64,000 nt of DNA. Source: Allodiplogaster sudhausi. Lineage: Eukaryota; Nematoda; Chromadorea; Rhabditida; Diplogasteridae. This document shows, piece by piece, positions 26,561-46,513 of this stretch (position 1 is the stretch's first letter; every line of letters begins with the position of its first letter). The notes below the pieces were generated by a model. The model did not search any database. It had not been told where the DNA came from and saw nothing but the letters and a program-made list of their open reading frames with translations. A program made the position numbers and the translations under genes. The stretch covers positions 1,910,001-1,974,000 of the forward strand of contig CALZFC010000031.1 of assembly GCA_945643635.1 (NCBI GenBank), written 5' to 3'.

Positions 26561-28416
26561 AAAACCTCTGCTGATCGTCCTCCCTCATATTTAGAAAGAA
26601 CAAAAAATCACATACTGCTGCGGCCATATTAATGTGCGAATTTTAAATTATTATTTAATCGCTTATTTTCATCGTTTTTATGACACTCACAATTGAGGTT
26701 CTTGATGAGTTGCTGCCATGTGGTTTACATGCTTGGCCTCGATGATCGAAGAACGTTGTAGGGTAAATCGTAGCATTTCAGATCTCGCCGCAGCTCAATT
26801 CGTTTACCCTCATCATCTCCACAGTTTATATTGAGAGTATTAAAAGTTTATTTCGTTCAACTGGCTCTGATAATTAGTACCGAACACAATCGAATGTCTG
26901 GAACACGCAAAGAAAGTTTATATGTTCTTTTCAGCATAACTTATACCTTTAGAGTCGCAAGGTATTGCATCCATTTTGTTACCCTTGACCCTTGACGATG
27001 AAATGCATGTCTTTGGAATGCGTTGAAACATACTGTGTACATGAATTTTATAATTGAGTACACTTTCACATCACACATTGGAAAACGAGGAGAAGACGAA
27101 GAATAGAATTGCAAGAGAACTGATGCACAAGAGAAAGAATGAGCTTTCAAACGCAATGGCTCAAATAGATTCCTACGGTAGAAAGCGGAGGAAACCGCAG
27201 CAGCCTTTAATGATATTCATCCTACTACCAAATTCACATGGATCAAAAGCACGGCACACTGCTAATAAAACAAAGGCTCTCCCATATTTCTGTCGAACTC
27301 GATAAAAAAACAATTGGACGCACTAAAATGACCATTGGACAAAAACGTCTCTTGACAGCAGGAAATAAACTGATAAATGACATGCCCCCAAACCGCATGG
27401 AGCCACTACATCGGATATGCACTATATCTTAATAAATAAAACACATAACTTCCATAAATTGTTACGAATAAAGAATCATAAATGCACCACAAGAGGAGAT
27501 TTGGGTCAGTGTTGAATACATGATGAGGTGAATAGAAATGATAAAAATTTCCATTCACAAATAAAATTAAATCGAGATTAAACACCACGTGCTATTTTTC
27601 TTCTTCAAACTGAATTCAATGATCTCGAACAATATTTAACGACAAAGATGTCTGGTTTACGAGATTTGCCTGAGATGAATTTAGCCTTACTACATAATAT
27701 AAGGAACCACCGAAAGGTGCAAGTCAGAGATGTCTGCGCGAATTAGAAAGGGAAAGCAGTAAATGAAAGGCATACGATCGCAAACGACTGGAGAAACGAT
27801 ATTCTAGCTTACACCACACCTTTCCCTCACCTCCTGTAAACAATATCCGATTCGGATAGTACAATTACTAAGTTCTAATGCTCCTAGCTATATCTACAGA
27901 CATTTTTTTTTTGCTTTTTTAACATCGCACAATGGCATTGGAATGTCGCCGTGGATTTTCAAAATAAAATAGGTTTTCTTATAATGACAGCTGAAAGTAC
28001 AGAGCCGCGCGGGGCGATTAACGTCTCTCTCTCTCTCTCTATAGATGGCATACAGTTTGTAGGCAAGAATCGTACGGACTGCTCAGATCTCCTCGATTCG
28101 GCTGGTCTTCAGGGCGGGCGGAGAGAGGAAGGCCTCGGAAGGGTCCAAGCAAGGGCCTGCCCCCGGCGCCTCCCGTTTCTGGCCTCGTCTTCCTTGTACG
28201 ATCGCAGCATCCAACTCGCTGAGAATACTGTAATTACTCGACTGCCTACTGTAGAAGAGAATCAAGATTATTCAGAAAAAAGACATCAGACTCTACAGAA
28301 GTTCACTGCTGACGGGTTAAGGGAATTGCACAACCCCAATCGGCCCCACCTTGTATAACAGGCAATTTTACTTTACAACAATGTAAAGAGCACAGAATAT
28401 GCCTGTATCATAATGT
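26561..28416. other. AT-rich intergenic stretch downstream of the poly(A) polymerase gene
   Basis: This stretch is mostly AT-rich and free of long microsatellites. A GC-rich island at about 28000-28360 contains a plus-strand open frame ending in TAA at 28358, just beyond a CT-tract acceptor-like site at 28042. I could not assign it to a gene. Part of the stretch should be the 3' UTR of the poly(A) polymerase gene. Confidence 0.5.
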
Positions 28417-35770
<7,354 letters not shown>

Positions 35771-36234
35771 TGTCTTCTCTCCTTTATGCGCTTCCGTGAG
35801 GTAGACAGTCACACGAATACGACCAAGGGAAGATAAGCAGGGATTCCGCGCTGTCCCGCCACGAACAGTCACCGAGTTATCCGAGAGTCGCTGCCACCGA
35901 GAAGAAGAGGCAACGGCGCTTAATACAAAAGGATTCATAATTATGACGAAAAAAACCATAATCTGCAGTTGAACAACGTTCAACTGCTAATGGGATTGAG
36001 ATATTCGATAGGTAGGCATGGCAAAACCTCAGAAGGCATAAAAGAAAAACAAGACCAATACGAAAAAAAGTTATAAATAGTGCAGAGAACAGTCGGCTCT
36101 TTCAAAGACTCCCAACCGCGGCGCGAACACAAGGTTCGCGATGCGGTTGCCCCGTTTCCATGGAGCGCACTGAGTTTAATCAGGCAGGGTGAGTACGATG
36201 GAGCAAGCAGAGAGTACGATGAAAAGAGTGAGGA

Positions 36235-36279
<45 letters not shown>

Positions 36280-36604
36280 GCGAGAGACTTTGAGAATGAG
36301 ATACGAAATGTTACGGAATACTTAAGGAAATGGATGAAAATGGTGATAGCTGTACATTTGCCTTGTTTTCATTGCAGCACAAGCATTTTACAGGAATGTG
36401 CTGTGAAACTTCGATTTCATCTTAGATTTGTTATATCGTCAAAGAAAACAACGAAATGGCCTTCTCCACATCCTTGTCGGCTCATTCTTAGACATGTCCA
36501 CGGCATTCTTATGCTTAAATTGCATTATGCAGTTTCATTCACATTGGAGCTACTTTATCGTCAATAAATTAACATCTGTGAACATTTTTGGATTCTAATT
36601 TAGC
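35771..36604. other. Upstream region of the poly(A) polymerase gene
   Basis: This gap holds the presumptive poly(A) polymerase promoter. A GC-rich stretch at about 36112-36170 (CCGCGGCGCGAAC, then GGTTCGCGATGCGG) is a plausible core promoter or 5' exon region. It is followed by a (GA)n tract at 36238-36277 and ordinary AT-rich sequence. No coding segment was recognised. Confidence 0.4.
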
Positions 36605-37982
36605 TCATTCCTCATTCCTTCGTCTATTGCGTCGACTTCCGCGCAGTCGATCCTCTCTGAGAAACGGAATGTCTGAGAAAAAGGCATTGACGTCAGGAAG
36701 GCGGAAGAAGTCGTCGATGAAGTCATCAGGGGTTATGAACTGAAGAGATAGAGAGAGGATGGAATTAAAGAGAGAAGGAGAGCATGAGAGAGAGAACGAA
36801 AGGGAGGGTGAGATAGAGAGAAAGGTGAGAGAGAGTGAGAGAGAGAGTGAGATGGAGAGAGAGAAGAAAGACTGAACAAACTTCGTCATTGTGATGCTGG
36901 TGAGGAACATCAGCATCATGTAGGGAATGGCTAGGAAACCGTCCTGAAAGCGGAAATCCATTTTTTAGAGTAAAATTTTTTTCATTCTCTCTACCGCATC
37001 CCACCGTGAAAGCGCGCGGAATGTTGATCTCCTTCCTGATTGTGTTCTTCTTCATGACCATGGATGCGTGGAGGGGACGCAGAATGCTAAGGATATGTTA
37101 CGAAATAAAGTAAGTTTCCGTGAAGCTACATATATTGTGTATTGGTTGAAGACCTACCGCAGCATATGATCTATATTGATGCCCTTTCGTCGCGTGCTTG
37201 GGGTTCTCGACTTCTTCCGGATCACAGCCTTGTTTCCGTCTTCTGTCAAGGAAGATGAATATTGATTGAGAACATAATATTCTACCTGGAATGCATGATG
37301 GATGCCTTTCGAATGCCGCTTCTGTATCGGGGATAAACGTCATTCTCTGGAGAATCGGCGTCCTCGTCTGAATCGAGTAGCTGCCGGTTGTAGATGTGCT
37401 CGACCGTTCGGCCATCCACCGTGCGATCTTCATGCAGAACAGGTTCAATAAAATCGTTTTTTTTTTTTAATAATTTTTTTCAAATAAAGAAATTAAACTC
37501 GAACCCAATTTCATATCAAGTCTCGGCCTCTCCCCGCCTTCTTCAAAGCGAAACTCGACGTGGTGGGCATAGTCATGGCGGTCGTTCTCGTTTACATTTG
37601 TAGTCGACTCCGGCATCTATGCGAAGATTCACACATTGTATATATTTGCTAGATTTGGAACTATCTCACTCTCTCTCTCTCTTTCTCCCTCTCTCTCTCA
37701 TTCCCATTCCCGGTATTCCTCTAACTCGTACCTGATAGTTTCGAGGCGCTTCGATGACAACAGAAGCCAGAGTCGATGTGGGGTTTCCTAAGCCTACAAG
37801 ATCAGAGAACACACATATTAATAAATATAGATACTTCATTAGATGTAGATATTCACTATTTTACATAACAATTTAAAATTAATATGCTCAGAAAATGCAG
37901 GAAAAGCACCATTCGCTGATGTTTCAGCAAGAGCTGTGATCCAGAAAGAAATGAGCAGGAAGAGCAGAGACTGCTCGGCCAT
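36605..37982 (-). CDS. Predicted signal-peptide-bearing membrane protein, unrecognised
   Basis: I do not recognise this family. Exons joined in phase start with MAEQSLLFLLISFWITALA, a good signal peptide, ending at 37910 with a GTGC donor. Next come NPTSTLASVVIEAP (about 37736-37793), MPESTTNVNENDRHDYAHH (about 37503-37619), an acidic segment DSDEDADSPENDVYPRY (about 37287-37430), RKKSRTPSTRRKG (about 37158-37238) and RPLHASMVMKKNTIRKEIN. A hydrophobic segment FLAIPYMMLMFLTSITM follows, then a final exon 36605-36738 with FITPDDFIDDFFRLPDVNAFF and a basic end. That predicts a lumenal or extracellular N-terminus, one membrane span and a charged tail. A (GA)n tract sits at the acceptor of the last exon. 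Exon boundaries near 37430 are uncertain, since the acceptor there is weak. Confidence 0.6.
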
Positions 37983-38097
37983 TCCAAGGGACATCTCACT
38001 TTGAATGAGTCAGATACTCTGTGTCCTGACCATTCCACTACGACAAGAACAAGCTGACCAGTCCTTGGCTCCATTTCCTCTCTTTTTCTCTCTTTTT

Positions 38098-38129
<32 letters not shown>

Positions 38130-38742
38130 TCCATTTCTCTCCTTTTCCCTCTCACTACTTGTTCAAGGTACTTTTTTTAAACAAGTGATGGGCTTATTAG
38201 TAGTATGTACTTTTCTTTTCTTTACACGTCAACGCTAATGAAATGGAAAGACTCGTCGTATGCATCTAAATTCTTTTCTTCATAGCCCATCGCTTATTTC
38301 CATCGTTGCTTTCAGTTCCCATTCCTCTATTCTTTGCATTCCAAAGCATTCTCTCTTTCACTCTCTCCCTCTCTTCCTCTCTCATTCTCTCTCGTTCTCC
38401 TTCACTTTTCCACTCTCCTCCCTCTCATCATCTCCTCAATCTCTTTGAAGAAGCAGTGATTCGTAATGTGATCTTCAGATGGTTAGGAAAAAAACCAGGG
38501 GGTCTTTATTTCTGAACTGTAGGACGATCAAGACTGGTATTATGTCTTCATATGAAGAAAGAATCTAGTAATACATGTCAGAACAAGCACTTCTGTGTCA
38601 GAAAGAAGGCAAACAGAATGTAAAACACTGCAAGGAAAATACATATGATACAATTATGAGAAATATAATTTTTCATCACAATATACAGATATTAAATATG
38701 GATGTTACATATTATGACACAGACTGAACACTTATCGCTTAA
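37983..38742. other. Short intergenic stretch with CT-rich patches
   Basis: It contains (CT)n patches at about 38085-38150 and 38350-38430. On the minus strand an AATAAA lies at about 38507-38512, some 235 nt past the stop of the next gene, and is a likely poly(A) signal. No coding exon was found. Confidence 0.5.
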
Positions 38743-40352
38743 TTATTGCCTCTTTTCTCTTGCTTCCGTCTCATGCTCTCCAGACCGTAGATATTCGGGC
38801 CGACCTCTGAAGTAGGCCAAGAATGTCTTAGTCCTCTCGTTCCTCTTCCTCCTCATCTCACTGCTCTCCTCCTTCTCTTCTGGCACTCCTTGCTTCGGGA
38901 ATGGATTCCCTAGAGGGATCGGCTCCTTTCTCTTCGCCAACTCTGTCGTTCTCAACTCATTGTTCCCGCCATTCTCGTCCCTCTCTCGCAAACTTGGATA
39001 ACGACTGAACCCTTCTTCCCCTGAATGGCGAGGGCGATGTCCACCCGGAGGCCTATTCTGTGTCCAAAACGGAGGTTGATTGCGATTGGGTGCAAGACGA
39101 GGATCTCCACGTGGTCCTCCCCTTCCCGGCTCCTCCACTCGCTCTGGATAGTAGCCAGCGAGGACGTTGACATTCATGCCGAGAATCTTAGAGCCAGGCG
39201 GCGCCTGCTTCCTTAGCTGAGGCCACCTCGGTTGACCGCCGGGTGGGGGCCATTGTGGTCCTCCGCCTGGACCTCTCTGCTCTCCTCCCGGACCCCTCGG
39301 AGGGCCACCCCACTGAGGAGCCCGTTGGCCGCCCCAGGGCTGGTTTCCAGACCCTCCGCGTGGTGCACCCCGCATCGGCTGCCCCTGCGCCGCTCCCCAA
39401 CGCGGCGCACCAAACGGTGACGGGCCGCCGGGGAAGCGAAGGGGCGCTTCTCCACTCGGAAACGGCGGCCGATTTCTCCTTGCCTGAGGCTGTTCTTCGC
39501 GTGAATCCTCTCGGGATTCTCTCTCTGGCGAGCGGTTGTCTTCTCGTGAAGTCTGCATTGGCGGAGGCATTCGCTCCTCTCGCTCTCCAGAATGCTCTTC
39601 TGATGATCGGCGGCTCTGTGGTGGTCTGATTCTGTGTCCTTCCGGGAAAGGAGGTCTCTCTGGACCGTCCTGAGGCGGCCAGCTCTCACTCGGGGGTCGT
39701 CGAGGTAGGGGAGGTCGTAGACGTGGTCGTGACCTAGCATCCTCTTCGCTTCTCTCACGACTCCTCTCTTCTTCAGAGTGCTGGGGCGTTGGCCGCGGAC
39801 GCCTCGGAGGGGGCTCCTCGTTGCTCCCGCGCCCTAGCCGAGAAGATTTAGGCAGTGATTCCGGCGTCTGGAAAGGAGTCAACGGGCTGAACGATGCCGA
39901 CGGACGGGACGCTGCGACTGCAAATAATGAACAATTATCACTATAAAATTATCCAAAAGGATTTTATACTTAAAATGGAAACAGGATCGACTTCACCTGG
40001 ACGCTCTTCCTTTAAGTCTTCGTCACGCTTCCGACTTTCCTCAGTTGGCAAAGGCGTTGTGCTGCAATTTCAGCTCACTCGGTAAAATTCGACAAAAATA
40101 TATTTCGAAAATGTTTATAAATTAAATTGTAAACACATATTTTGCGTGATTCGAACCTGAACCAGTCGTCTTCCAGCTTCTCCTCTGTGTGTTCCTTCGA
40201 TATCAGCCTGTTGGAGTTCGTTGTTGCAGTAGAAGAGGACGGCAAGAGAGTTGGGAGCAAGAGCGGCTTCTTCTCGTGGCTCGCGCGCCCGGGCGGCACG
40301 GAAGCGGAAGTAGTTTCCGTTGAAGAAGACCTTGATTCATCGCTCGCGAAGG
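38743..40352 (-). CDS. Proline/arginine/glycine-rich protein, unrecognised; 5' end not resolved
   Basis: Three exons join in frame: 40157-40352 (AFASDESRSSSTETTSASVP to DDWF), 39997-40061 (TTPLPTEESRKRDEDLKEER) and 38743-39917. The last ends EAREKRQ and TAA. The long last exon is disordered: Pro/Arg/Glu-rich first (EEPPPRRPRPTPQHSEEERS), then a Gly/Pro/Trp/Gln-rich stretch with WGGPPRGPGGEQRGPGGG, then a charged tail with FPKQGVPEEKEESSEMRRKR. Such composition is common in RNA-associated or scaffold proteins, but no domain supports a function. The exon at 40352 begins in mid-codon, so at least one upstream exon is missing. An upstream segment at about 41270-41390 has splice-like borders but the wrong phase to join directly. 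Confidence 0.6.
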
Positions 40353-42247
40353 CTGCAATTTTTTATTTACTATATTAATTTTATTAGTTGTAACAGTTGT
40401 TTCCACCCGATCCAAGGTATATCTTTCTTCTGCTTATTTTGATATGATAAGCTAATTTGGATCAAATTGAAAAGACGATGAAAATAGAATGAACGATCAT
40501 TTTAGATTATTGAACATGGCTGTTTTTTCCGAGTGTAGCACCCAAGTGCCTCTCCATTCAACTACCAGGCCAAGCAACGCAGCTAATACAGAAGTCAGAA
40601 AGAAGAATGGCACGAGACAAATATTTGGAGAGTTGCGAGAATCACTCGCATTTCTCTTTCTCTCTCTCTCTCTTTCTCGCTTCCCTCTCCTTACTCTTCT
40701 TTCCATCTCTTGCGCTCTCTCAGCCCTAATCTCTACTTTTTTTCTCTAGCATTTTCTCAATCTCTCTTAATCTCTCCTTATCTCTGTTGTATCTTCTCTC
40801 GCTACTTCCTTCCCTCTTCGACAACAGTGGGAGGAAATAGGTCGCCACGCTAAACAAATCTTTTTTCATAGTTTTACTCTTGCCATCTACTTATATAACT
40901 CACTTTTCATTGTATTCTTCCACTTTCTCTCTCTCTCTCTCTCTCTTTCGGTAGTCCCTCTCCCTTTCTCCTTTTCCTCCTATTTTGCGCCTTCCGATCT
41001 CTCTGTCGAGCTTCAGTCAACAGAGAACGGGAATAAAAATCTTCTTCGCTTTCACACAAATAACTGACATATTAAACAATACTTTTGCACATTATGAAGT
41101 GATTTGCTATAATTGTAGCAAATAGGCAAACTGACAAGGCGAACAGAAGGAGCCGATCACGAAAAGGAGAAAGCTTAGATTTGAATGGCGGCGTCTCTTC
41201 ATTCTTTCCCTCGCTGATATGATTCGGAGCAAAAGATTGGCTAAAGATCAGAACGCAAAGTGCCCGAGGCTTACTCTTGCACCGGGGTTCGAAACTATTG
41301 AATACCCGTATCTGCTCTCCCTTCTGCCTTTTCTACTCATGCCCGAGGGTGTAGTTGCTCTTGTCGTATGATTAGCCGTTGAATTACTAGAAAAAGAACA
41401 CTGAAGAGAGAGAATCAGAGAGAGAACGATAGAGAGAGAGATGACGGGAGAGATGCAGAGGCCTTGAGAGCCAGAGTGCAAGAGAAAGAGAGAGAGACCT
41501 AGAGAGTAAGAGTAGAGAGAGCGAAAGAGAGAGAAAGAGAGAGAGAGAGGATACCAAGTGGGATTGAGAATGCTGAGAGGGAAAATGTGCTGTAGATCGG
41601 AAGAAAGTAACGGAGAGAGTGAATAAGAAGAGAGTCGGATAGCGGTTTCTGGCAAGGTTTTTAGAGTGAATCTTTACAGGCTTGTTCGTTCTTTGTTCGT
41701 TTAGCTCCTCCGGTATACAATGTACTATTTCTCTTTCTCTCTCAGTTCTTTATTCTGCTTCTCTCTCTTTCTCTCGTACTCTCATCGTAATATCTTCCGG
41801 TCGTAATACGCCGGTTCCCGCAATTATACTGTGATCACTTTTTATTACCGATGCAGCAAGTAAGAAGAAATCGGGCTCATTGCTGCACTTGCGCTTGTAC
41901 GTTATCTCGAATAGTCACGAACATGTAAGAGCTTGCAGTGTTTTTACATCCGACTGATTCGTGCATCAAATTCCCAGAGGAAGCAAAAGTATTTATGTTA
42001 GACCCCATTTTTGCGATGCGATCTTGTAAGAGAGAAGCCTTGCTTGATTCTTTAATCCCTCCTTTTAATGAATTACAGAGAATAGTTCAACCGTTTCTTA
42101 TGCATATTCCATTTGTGTGCCTATAAGTAAATCTAAAATGCAAAAATACAGTTATTATACAAAAACGACGGAGATATGTATATAGGACAGAGTTAGTCGA
42201 TCACGGTAAGAGGTGTCATTTACTTTCAATTCACCGCGATTTACAAG
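40353..42247. other. Gap upstream of the proline-rich gene, first exon(s) probably here
   Basis: CT-rich patches lie at 40650-40690 and 40925-40955, and GA-rich ones at 41400-41560. A minus-strand segment at about 41270-41390 has a CTAG acceptor, an open frame containing SGMSRKGRRESRYGYS and a GTAAGC donor, but its phase does not fit the next known exon. Nothing else could be supported. Confidence 0.35.
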
Positions 42248-43483
42248 TTAGTGAGCGGCGAGGTAGGCGAGAAGAGTGGAGAGAAGGCCGGCTGAGAGCG
42301 TCGTTCCCGACACCGAGTTGTAGAAGTATCCTGAAACCAAGTTAGAATACCGTAAGCCTGTCTCTGCCTCAGATTTTTGCTGTGGGGCCTCACAATTAGC
42401 CCTTTTAAATTCTAAAATCTATTATATCAACAAATAGGTAAGGACGGGGCATACAAAAAATGATGACTGTTTTCCAAACTCCGAGTGTTCCAGTGTTTAC
42501 CAGTTTCACCATTTGTGTGAATTGTTCTGGAAGAGAAGACCTACGATCAGGAAGTGAGAGAAAGAAGAGAGAAAGAAAGATAGAGAGAGGGTGAGAGAGG
42601 GGTAGAGAGATAGAGAAAGTGAATGGGAGCGAGAAATGGTGAAATATGAACTTCAAGAAGAGATTTAGAGAGATCGAGAGAAAAAGGAAAGCGGTTTGGA
42701 AGGGTCTGAAATTGTGGTCTGGGTCACATTGGCCGACCAGGATTGTTGAGAACTATTCTGTGTACAGTCGAGTCAGCCACAAACAGTGGAGGCATTCAAT
42801 GGGTAGAATGGAAGGGCAACGAGGGGGCTTGCATTGTTTGAAGCACAATTCTATGGCTCTTTAGATCTGACCAGAATTGCAAGGGATGACCCTGTTCTCT
42901 ATCCAAGGTTCCGAACGCAAAAAAGTTACTACTCACGCTGAATATTATCTTGCGTTTCCATTTTTTATTTTCTCCCTCACTCTCACCTTCTCTCTCTCGC
43001 TCTCTCTCTTTCCGCATACTCTCTCTCCACTCTCTACTCTCTCTCTTCTCTCTCTCTCTTTCCGCGTACTCTATCTTTCTCTCCTTCTCTCTCTCTTTCT
43101 CTTACTTACCCTGACCTTGCTGTCCGTTCTGGCTGTACTGCCTGTTCATGTTGTTGTATGGTGTGTTGGTGGCCTGAAATTGAAAATTGAGATTACCTTG
43201 CTGAGAAAAGAGTTGAAAATTTATTTGCATGCAGCAAAATTCCTGAAACATCAGAATCCTTCTAGTTTCCGTGTATTACTCATCGATCATCGGGGATTTG
43301 AAAGAATTATGGCTGTGTGCTGAAATGTTTCTTGTTGGAAACTAAAGGACAGTGGAAGAAGAGAGAATGCAGGAAGAAAAATGAGAACGTACTAGAAATG
43401 TGTGGAAAGTATGTAAGTGAGAGATGAAAGGAAAATTAAGTGAATAGAGAGAGGAGCAGAAAGACATGGGGATAGATATAAAC

Positions 43484-43524
<41 letters not shown>

Positions 43525-44217
43525 TAGAAAGATAGGGAGAGAAGTCTAAACCGTAGAAGCAATACAACTCACGCCATACTGTCGGTTGTTGGCATTCTGG
43601 AAAAGAAGAGATGATGTTTTATTTGCAACAAATAGACACAGAGAAAAAGAGGAAACGAAAAAGAGTGCAGGAGAGGAAGAGAGCGAGAGAGAGACAGAGA
43701 GAAATCTTCATTGGCTCTCTTCACTCGCAGGCTGACAATCTCAACTTACATCGCCTGGCACAACAAAGTTGTACTTTAGCAAAACGGTCTGTGAATCTGG
43801 CTGCTGCAATGGACTGTCTAACCACGAGAAATGGTACATGGAAAACTCGTAAAGATTAATTTTCAAAGAGATTCTCGTTGTATTTCATGATTCTTCATAG
43901 AACACAGAACTACTAAAGGATAATAATCCGCTGTGAAATTTTCCATGGGCATCTCTCGTGGATTATTTGATGCACCAACACAATCTATGTATGTGCGCCT
44001 CCCTTCTCAACTAAGTTTTTCTATGCAATAAAATTTAAAGTTTTTTCTTAAATAAAAGTTATGCAGAAATTAGGAAGAACAGAATAGAATAACTAACGCC
44101 GTATTGCTGTTGTCCGTATGGCTGCTGCTGTTGCTGGCCGTACTGCTGCTGCGCGTATTGGCACGTGGACAAGACGACGAGGGCGGCAAGGAGGACGAAG
44201 ACGCTCACGGAGCTCAT
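42248..44217 (-). CDS. Small secreted Gln/Tyr/Asn-rich protein with GPI-like C-terminus (96 aa)
   Basis: Four exons join in phase: 44098-44217, 43573-43596, 43110-43173 and 42248-42330 (291 nt, 96 aa). The product starts with signal peptide MSSVSVFVLLAALVVLSTCQ. It continues as low-complexity QYAQQQYGQQQQQPYGQQQY, NANNRQYG and NMNRQYSQNGQQGQ. It ends with GYFYNSVSGTTLSAGLLSTL and LAYLAAH. The small residues SVSG followed by a hydrophobic end without a charged tail resemble a GPI-anchor signal. The second exon is only 24 nt and encodes one NANNRQYG repeat. The composition recalls nematode cuticle-associated or antimicrobial-like secreted peptides, but no family can be named. A TATA box lies about 220 bp upstream. 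Confidence 0.72.
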
Positions 44218-44230
44218 GACTCTCTTATTC

Positions 44231-44318
44231 TAGATATATATTTATATATATATATATATTTTAATTAATTAATTAATATATATATATATATTGATTACAA
44301 TTAATTAATTAATTAAAA
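44231..44318. repeat. AT-rich tract of (AT)n and (TTAA)n in the leader of the small secreted gene
   Basis: Alternating (AT)n and (TTAA)n-type runs lie between the TATA box and the start codon of the 96-aa protein. The tract is close to a self-complementary sequence and may be 5' UTR or a leader intron. Confidence 0.7.
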
Positions 44319-44434
44319 TGATTGAAACAACATTAATGAGATAGCAAGGATAACATTATGACACGGTTTCACAAAAGACGACGAGATCTCGCGTCGTCGG
44401 CTCCCGACTCTCAGCTGAAAAAGTGCACGCGTCG

Positions 44435-44442
44435 CTTATATA
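44435..44442 (-). promoter_or_regulatory. TATA box of the small secreted Q/Y-rich gene
   Basis: The minus strand reads CGTTTATATAAGCG, a strong TATA-box match in an otherwise GC-balanced block (CGTCGGCTCCCG nearby). It lies about 220 bp upstream of the signal-peptide start codon. Position and orientation fit a core promoter; the start site is not determined. Confidence 0.55.
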
Positions 44443-44459
44443 AACGCTCGCTGACTTGT

Positions 44460-46513
44460 CGGGTTAGAGAGGGAGGCTACTCAGAAAGAGAGAGGGAGAG
44501 GGAGAGAGAGGAAGAGAGAGAGGGAAAGAGAGAGGTGAGTATGCCAACAGTAAGTGTTATCGAGATTATTTCAGAGAGGAGAGAGATAGAGAGAGAAGGC
44601 AGAGGGTGTGCCAGAGAAAGAGAGAAGAATACTGCGCAACTTGCGAGTACTGTTTGTCTTTCGGCAGAAGGCGGCGGGAACAGGCGGCCGCAGCTCCTTC
44701 GCGGCTTCTCTTTCTCGGTTGAATCTCGCAGTTTGCCATTTACATTCCCTCATCTTCTCTACTTTATTTTTAAAGCTCACTACTCAAGATTGGGCTCTCT
44801 CTGTCTATCTCTCCTTCTCTCGTCCTCGTCCCTCTCTTTCTCTCTCTCCCTCTCCCCTCCCTCGCTCTCTCCGTCTCTTTCCCTCGACTCTCGAGTTCTC
44901 TTCACTCTTCCGCATCTATTTTTTCTGATATTTTTCCTCCTGATCACTTGGATACGTATTTTAAGCTCTCCCTACTTCTACACCATCTTCTTCTGATTAC
45001 TCTGTTCTTTCTGCACTGAATGGTTCTTGCTTTTTCTTATGTGATAAAAAGACAAGAAAAGAAGAGCGTCATGAGTGGAATGGAAAGCAAACAACAATAA
45101 GCACGCAAAATCTAAGCGCGAGAAAACGCTTGCGCAATGTTTTACACAGAATAAAGATGACAGTGAAATAGGAAAAAGGAAAATAATTCATTTAGAAATA
45201 AAATTATAAAATAAAATATTGCTAACTGTAACTGCTAATGTAAGATGCTTTGCTCGTCTGCTGGCACTCCACTCTTTTTCAACTAGGTTTTGCCAGCGAA
45301 GCTCACCTCTGATCTATGAATAAGCGCCCCTCTTCCATTGTTGATACACGTGCGATAAGCTATACAGCAAATGAAATCCGTTAATCAGCTTGCGAATGGG
45401 AGAGAGAGCAAGAGAGAGAGAGAGAGAGAGACAGAGAAGAATAGAGAAAGATTAAAAGATTCCTGAAAGCTGGACCGGTCCCGTACTCCTAATCCCTTGA
45501 TGACTTTTCAAAAGTGCTTGAGAGTGTGTATGTGTTTTGTCTAGAGTCTCGCATAGTAATTCCGACCTCTGATAATGCAAACAATCGGAAGCCACCGTCG
45601 ACTTCTTTGTTTGTATGCTTGATGTCTTTTTTTCTTGCCTGAGCCGGGAAGATTGACTCCGTAAACGAGGTCGGCTGGCCCATCTTTATTTCAATTAAAG
45701 AAAAAAGTCAATATGAGTGTCTTAATAAAAAAACAACTTAAATTGAATGTAGCATGAAAGTGAGCGATTTGTTCTCCTCGTTGGAATCCAATTGGAATGA
45801 CTCAGAATGTCATCAACCCAACGAATCCCATTACAATTCAACAAGGAGAGAGATGAGCCAGATCGATCAAGCCACACGAACACGCAAGGCTTTGCTGCTT
45901 TTTCATTCTTCCAATCCTCTGAATCACCCGTTTCGAAGTTACAAATTACCTTCACTATTTCACAGTGTACAAGCAACTTCCTGCTGATCTCGCTTATAAT
46001 ATATATGGCAATAATAATCCAACAAGTTCTTGCGCATATTTTATTGATGACAACGATCAGGGACAAAAGAAGACTGGCAGTCGCTTGTCTCTCTTCTCTC
46101 GCGCACTCTCTCGACCTCTTCCTCTCCCTGCGCCCTCCTCTCCTTCCATGCTCTCTCCTCACACCGTGTCCTCCTCCTCTCGATCTCTCACGATGTAAAT
46201 GTCGACTCCGCCTTCGTAGTGCGGCGCCCGCTCGCGCGCCGTTGGAGATTCCGCTGTTACCTGAAAAGACGAAGGAGTATCGCTATAATATTCCTCTTTC
46301 ATATATTTCTAAATAAACATATCTTCATCGATTTACGCGCAAGTTCTCATAGTTTGGCAAACCCTCTAATGCCAAAGAAAAGATTAATTCAAAAACAGAT
46401 TAAATTTTAATATGTCAAAGATGCAGATATTCTGCAGTGAGTTTCTTCTCTCGACGGAAGATGTCTGGCAGTGAAAGTGGATACCTCAGAGAGCTGGCTG
46501 TCCAGTTGTCCCT
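44460..46513. other. Gene-free gap with GA/CT tracts and one orphan exon-like frame
   Basis: GA tracts lie at 44485-44535 and 45402-45430, and CT-rich sequence at 44800-44885. A minus-strand frame at about 46162-46262 has a TTTTCAG acceptor and reads VTAESPTARERAPHYEGG, ending in TGA. It could be an alternative last exon of the next gene, but no in-frame partner was found. The rest shows nothing. Confidence 0.4.

Noticed and set aside
41248..41655. Minus-strand frame as first exon of the proline-rich gene
   Set aside because: Splice-like borders exist, but the phase does not match the exon at 40352. Much of the frame is GA/CT tract.
46162..46262. Orphan minus-strand exon with VTAESPTARERAPHYEGG
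   Set aside because: It has a good acceptor and stop, but the only upstream exon that could feed it already ends at a stop in the sole open frame.
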